A stretch of DNA of 64,000 bases from Saprospiraceae bacterium (GTDB taxonomy: Bacteria > Bacteroidota > Bacteroidia > Chitinophagales > Saprospiraceae): assembly GCA_020629715.1 (NCBI GenBank), contig JAHDCU010000005.1, positions 248,001 through 312,000 on the forward strand, in the 5' to 3' direction. Numbering within the stretch: position 1 is the stretch's first letter; every line of letters begins with the position of its first letter. Of this stretch, positions 62,486 through 64,000 are shown in pieces. Both the position numbers and the translations under genes were made by a program. The notes beneath the pieces are model-generated. The model saw only the letters and a list, made by a program, of their open reading frames with translations, made no database searches and was not told the DNA's origin.

Positions 62486-64000
62486 ATGCAAGTAGTAAAG
62501 CGTAGTGGTAAAAAAGAAGCGGTATCTTTCGACAAGATTACTGCCCGTGTAAAGAAATTGTGTTACGGCTTAGATGCCGATTACATCGAACCAATCGACA
62601 TAGCGAAAAAAGTAATCCAGGGGTTATACGATGGTGTGACGACTACTGAACTAGATAATCTCGCCGCAGAGACTGCAGCAACAATGGCAGCCAAACATCC
62701 CGAGTATGCACAGTTAGCCGCAAGAATAGCTATCTCTAATCTCCATAAAAATACCAATAAGAGTTTCTCGGAATCCATGAGAATACTCTATGATTACATT
62801 GATCCCAAAACAGGTGATAAGGCGGGACTTATCGGTGAATCTACGATGAAAGTAGTCGAACAAAATGCAGACAGATTAAACTCTGCTATCATCTACGATA
62901 GAGATTATAACTTTGATTTCTTTGGGTTTAAGACCATGGAAAGATCTTATCTGTTAAGAGCGAATGGAGAAGTAGTTGAGAGACCACAGCATATGTTGAT
63001 GAGAGCAGCTGTAGGTATACATGGTAACGATATAGAAGCGGCTATCGAGACCTACAATTATATGTCGGAGAAGTGGTTTATACATGCGACTCCAACACTT
63101 TTCAATGCAGGAACTCCTAAGCCACAGTTGTCTTCATGTTTTTTATTGAGTACAACCGAGGATAGTATTAGTGGAATTTTCGAAACACTTACAAGATGTG
63201 CTAAAATATCTCAATCAGCTGGTGGTATAGGTCTTAGTGTCCATAATGTAAGAGCCAAGGGTAGTTATATCAAAGGTACTGGTGGTACAAGTAACGGTAT
63301 TGTACCTATGCTGAAAGTATTCAATGATACTGCGAGATATGTAGATCAGGGTGGGGGAAAAAGAAAAGGTGCATTTGCAGTTTACATAGAACCATGGCAT
63401 GCTGATATTCATGATTTCTTGGATCTAAAGAAAAATCATGGTAAAGAAGAGATGCGAGCTAGAGACTTATTTTATGCAATGTGGATACCAGACTTATTCA
63501 TGCAGAGAGTAGAAGAAAATGGTGAATGGTCACTATTCTGTCCTAACGAAGCACCAGGTTTACACGATTGTTATGGGGGAGAGTTTGAGGCTCTCTATCA
63601 CAAATATGAGCAAGAGGGAAGAGCTCGTAAAACAGTAAAAGCACAAGAACTATGGTTTTCGATTTTAGAATCTCAAATCGAAACAGGGACGCCATATATT
63701 TTATACAAAGACGCATGTAACAAAAAGTCAAACCAAAAAAATCTAGGAACTATAAAGTCTAGTAACCTGTGTACCGAGATCGTAGAATATACTTCTAAGG
63801 ACGAAGTTGCTGTATGTAATTTAGCCTCTATTAGCCTTCCAAAGTTTGTAGATACCGAGACAAAGGAGTTTGATTTTGAAAAACTAGAGGAGGTAACCAG
63901 AGTCATTACTCGTAATCTTAATAAGATTATCGATATCAACTACTATCCTATCATTGAAGCACAGAATTCTAATTTTAGGCATAGACCAGTTGGAATAGGA
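62486..64000 (+). CDS. nrdA: Ribonucleotide reductase class Ia, large subunit, N-terminal part
   Basis: 505 codons are visible from ATG 62486, still open at the window edge. The N-terminal ATP-cone (about 2-95) starts [20 protein letters not shown], giving allosteric activity control. The core then has [20 protein letters not shown] with the first redox Cys, [37 protein letters not shown], and [20 protein letters not shown] with the thiyl-radical Cys region. It reduces ribonucleoside diphosphates with NrdB. The C-terminal Cys pair is beyond the window. Confidence 0.96.
   Translation, partial: MQVVKRSGKKEAVSFDKITARVKKLCYGLDADYIEPIDIAKKVIQGLYDGVTTTELDNLAAETAATMAAKHPEYAQLAARIAISNLHKNTNKSFSESMRILYDYIDPKTGDKAGLIGESTMKVVEQNADRLNSAIIYDRDYNFDFFGFKTMERSYLLRANGEVVERPQHMLMRAAVGIHGNDIEAAIETYNYMSEKWFIHATPTLFNAGTPKPQLSSCFLLSTTEDSISGIFETLTRCAKISQSAGGIGLSVHNVRAKGSYIKGTGGTSNGIVPMLKVFNDTARYVDQGGGKRKGAFAVYIEPWHADIHDFLDLKKNHGKEEMRARDLFYAMWIPDLFMQRVEENGEWSLFCPNEAPGLHDCYGGEFEALYHKYEQEGRARKTVKAQELWFSILESQIETGTPYILYKDACNKKSNQKNLGTIKSSNLCTEIVEYTSKDEVAVCNLASISLPKFVDTETKEFDFEKLEEVTRVITRNLNKIIDINYYPIIEAQNSNFRHRPVGIG

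Noticed and set aside
62581-62778. Minus-strand frame inside the start of nrdA
   Set aside because: Antisense to the ATP-cone region of a clear NrdA; no homology pattern.
1-64000. CRISPR array, prophage or insertion sequence
   Set aside because: No regularly spaced repeats, cas genes, transposase, integrase or phage structural genes were seen in any part of the window.

Overview
The window is AT-rich, densely packed chromosomal DNA from a member of the Bacteroidota, most likely marine. The evidence is: TonB-dependent receptor with DUF4249 partner and FecI/FecR-type regulators; a DUF3276 (PUR-like) protein; SprB repeats and a type IX secretion C-terminal signal; a TamL-type lipoprotein Omp85; a START-like gene next to a short primary sigma factor; -7 promoter elements of the form TAnnTTTG; and a proteorhodopsin with its Blh retinal-forming enzyme. 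Placement below phylum (for example Saprospiria) is only a guess. No rRNA, tRNA, CRISPR array, insertion sequence or prophage was recognised.

Layout. 1-2.7 kb: end of folC, ubiX, a BrkB-type membrane protein and a thioesterase. 2.9-8.3 kb: a five-gene same-strand cluster (coiled-coil protein, PspA-like membrane protein, substrate-binding domain fused to an OmpA domain, ABC permease, ABC ATPase), the most system-like unfamiliar locus here. 8.3-15.4 kb: an outer-membrane-like protein, DUF3276, an ABC exporter, fbp, and an M1 peptidase with a membrane partner. 15.4-17.3 kb: proteorhodopsin and blh, separated by a strong intrinsic terminator. 17.3-23.2 kb: ECF sigma, FecR, TonB receptor, DUF4249 lipoprotein, acetyltransferase. 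23.2-26.5 kb: pyrE, M42 peptidase and a UbiA-like protein in one operon, with a divergent Nudix gene. 26.5-32 kb: an alpha-amylase/sugar-transporter operon ending in a frameshifted acetyltransferase, then a tandem-GNAT protein coupled to a kinase-like protein. 32-38.3 kb: fatty acid beta-oxidation (thiolase, FadN-type fusion) interrupted by a four-helix-bundle gene inside inverted repeats, then a thioesterase and an acyltransferase.

38.3-45.1 kb: a propeller/SprB/OmpA protein, an AlkD-like protein, a T9SS-secreted protein, TamL, and an rRNA methyltransferase. 45.1-50.1 kb: surface polysaccharide genes (two glycosyltransferases, methyltransferase, sulfotransferase-like, flippase). 50.1-58.5 kb: enoyl-CoA hydratase, START-like protein, rpoD, CtpA-type protease, rocD, EamA transporter, methyltransferase, tyrS. 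58.6-64 kb: FtsX/LolE-like permease, CorA, and nrdB-nrdA (nrdA runs off the end) behind a 392-base intergenic region carrying four DnaA-box-like sites and an 18-base palindrome.

The best candidates for something undescribed are the substrate-binding/OmpA/PspA-like ABC cluster, the four-helix-bundle cassette with its family of TCGCGA repeats, and the kinase-like/GNAT pair. The best-supported biological inference is that the proteorhodopsin is a green-tuned proton pump whose helix E carries the glycine that opens a carotenoid-antenna window.
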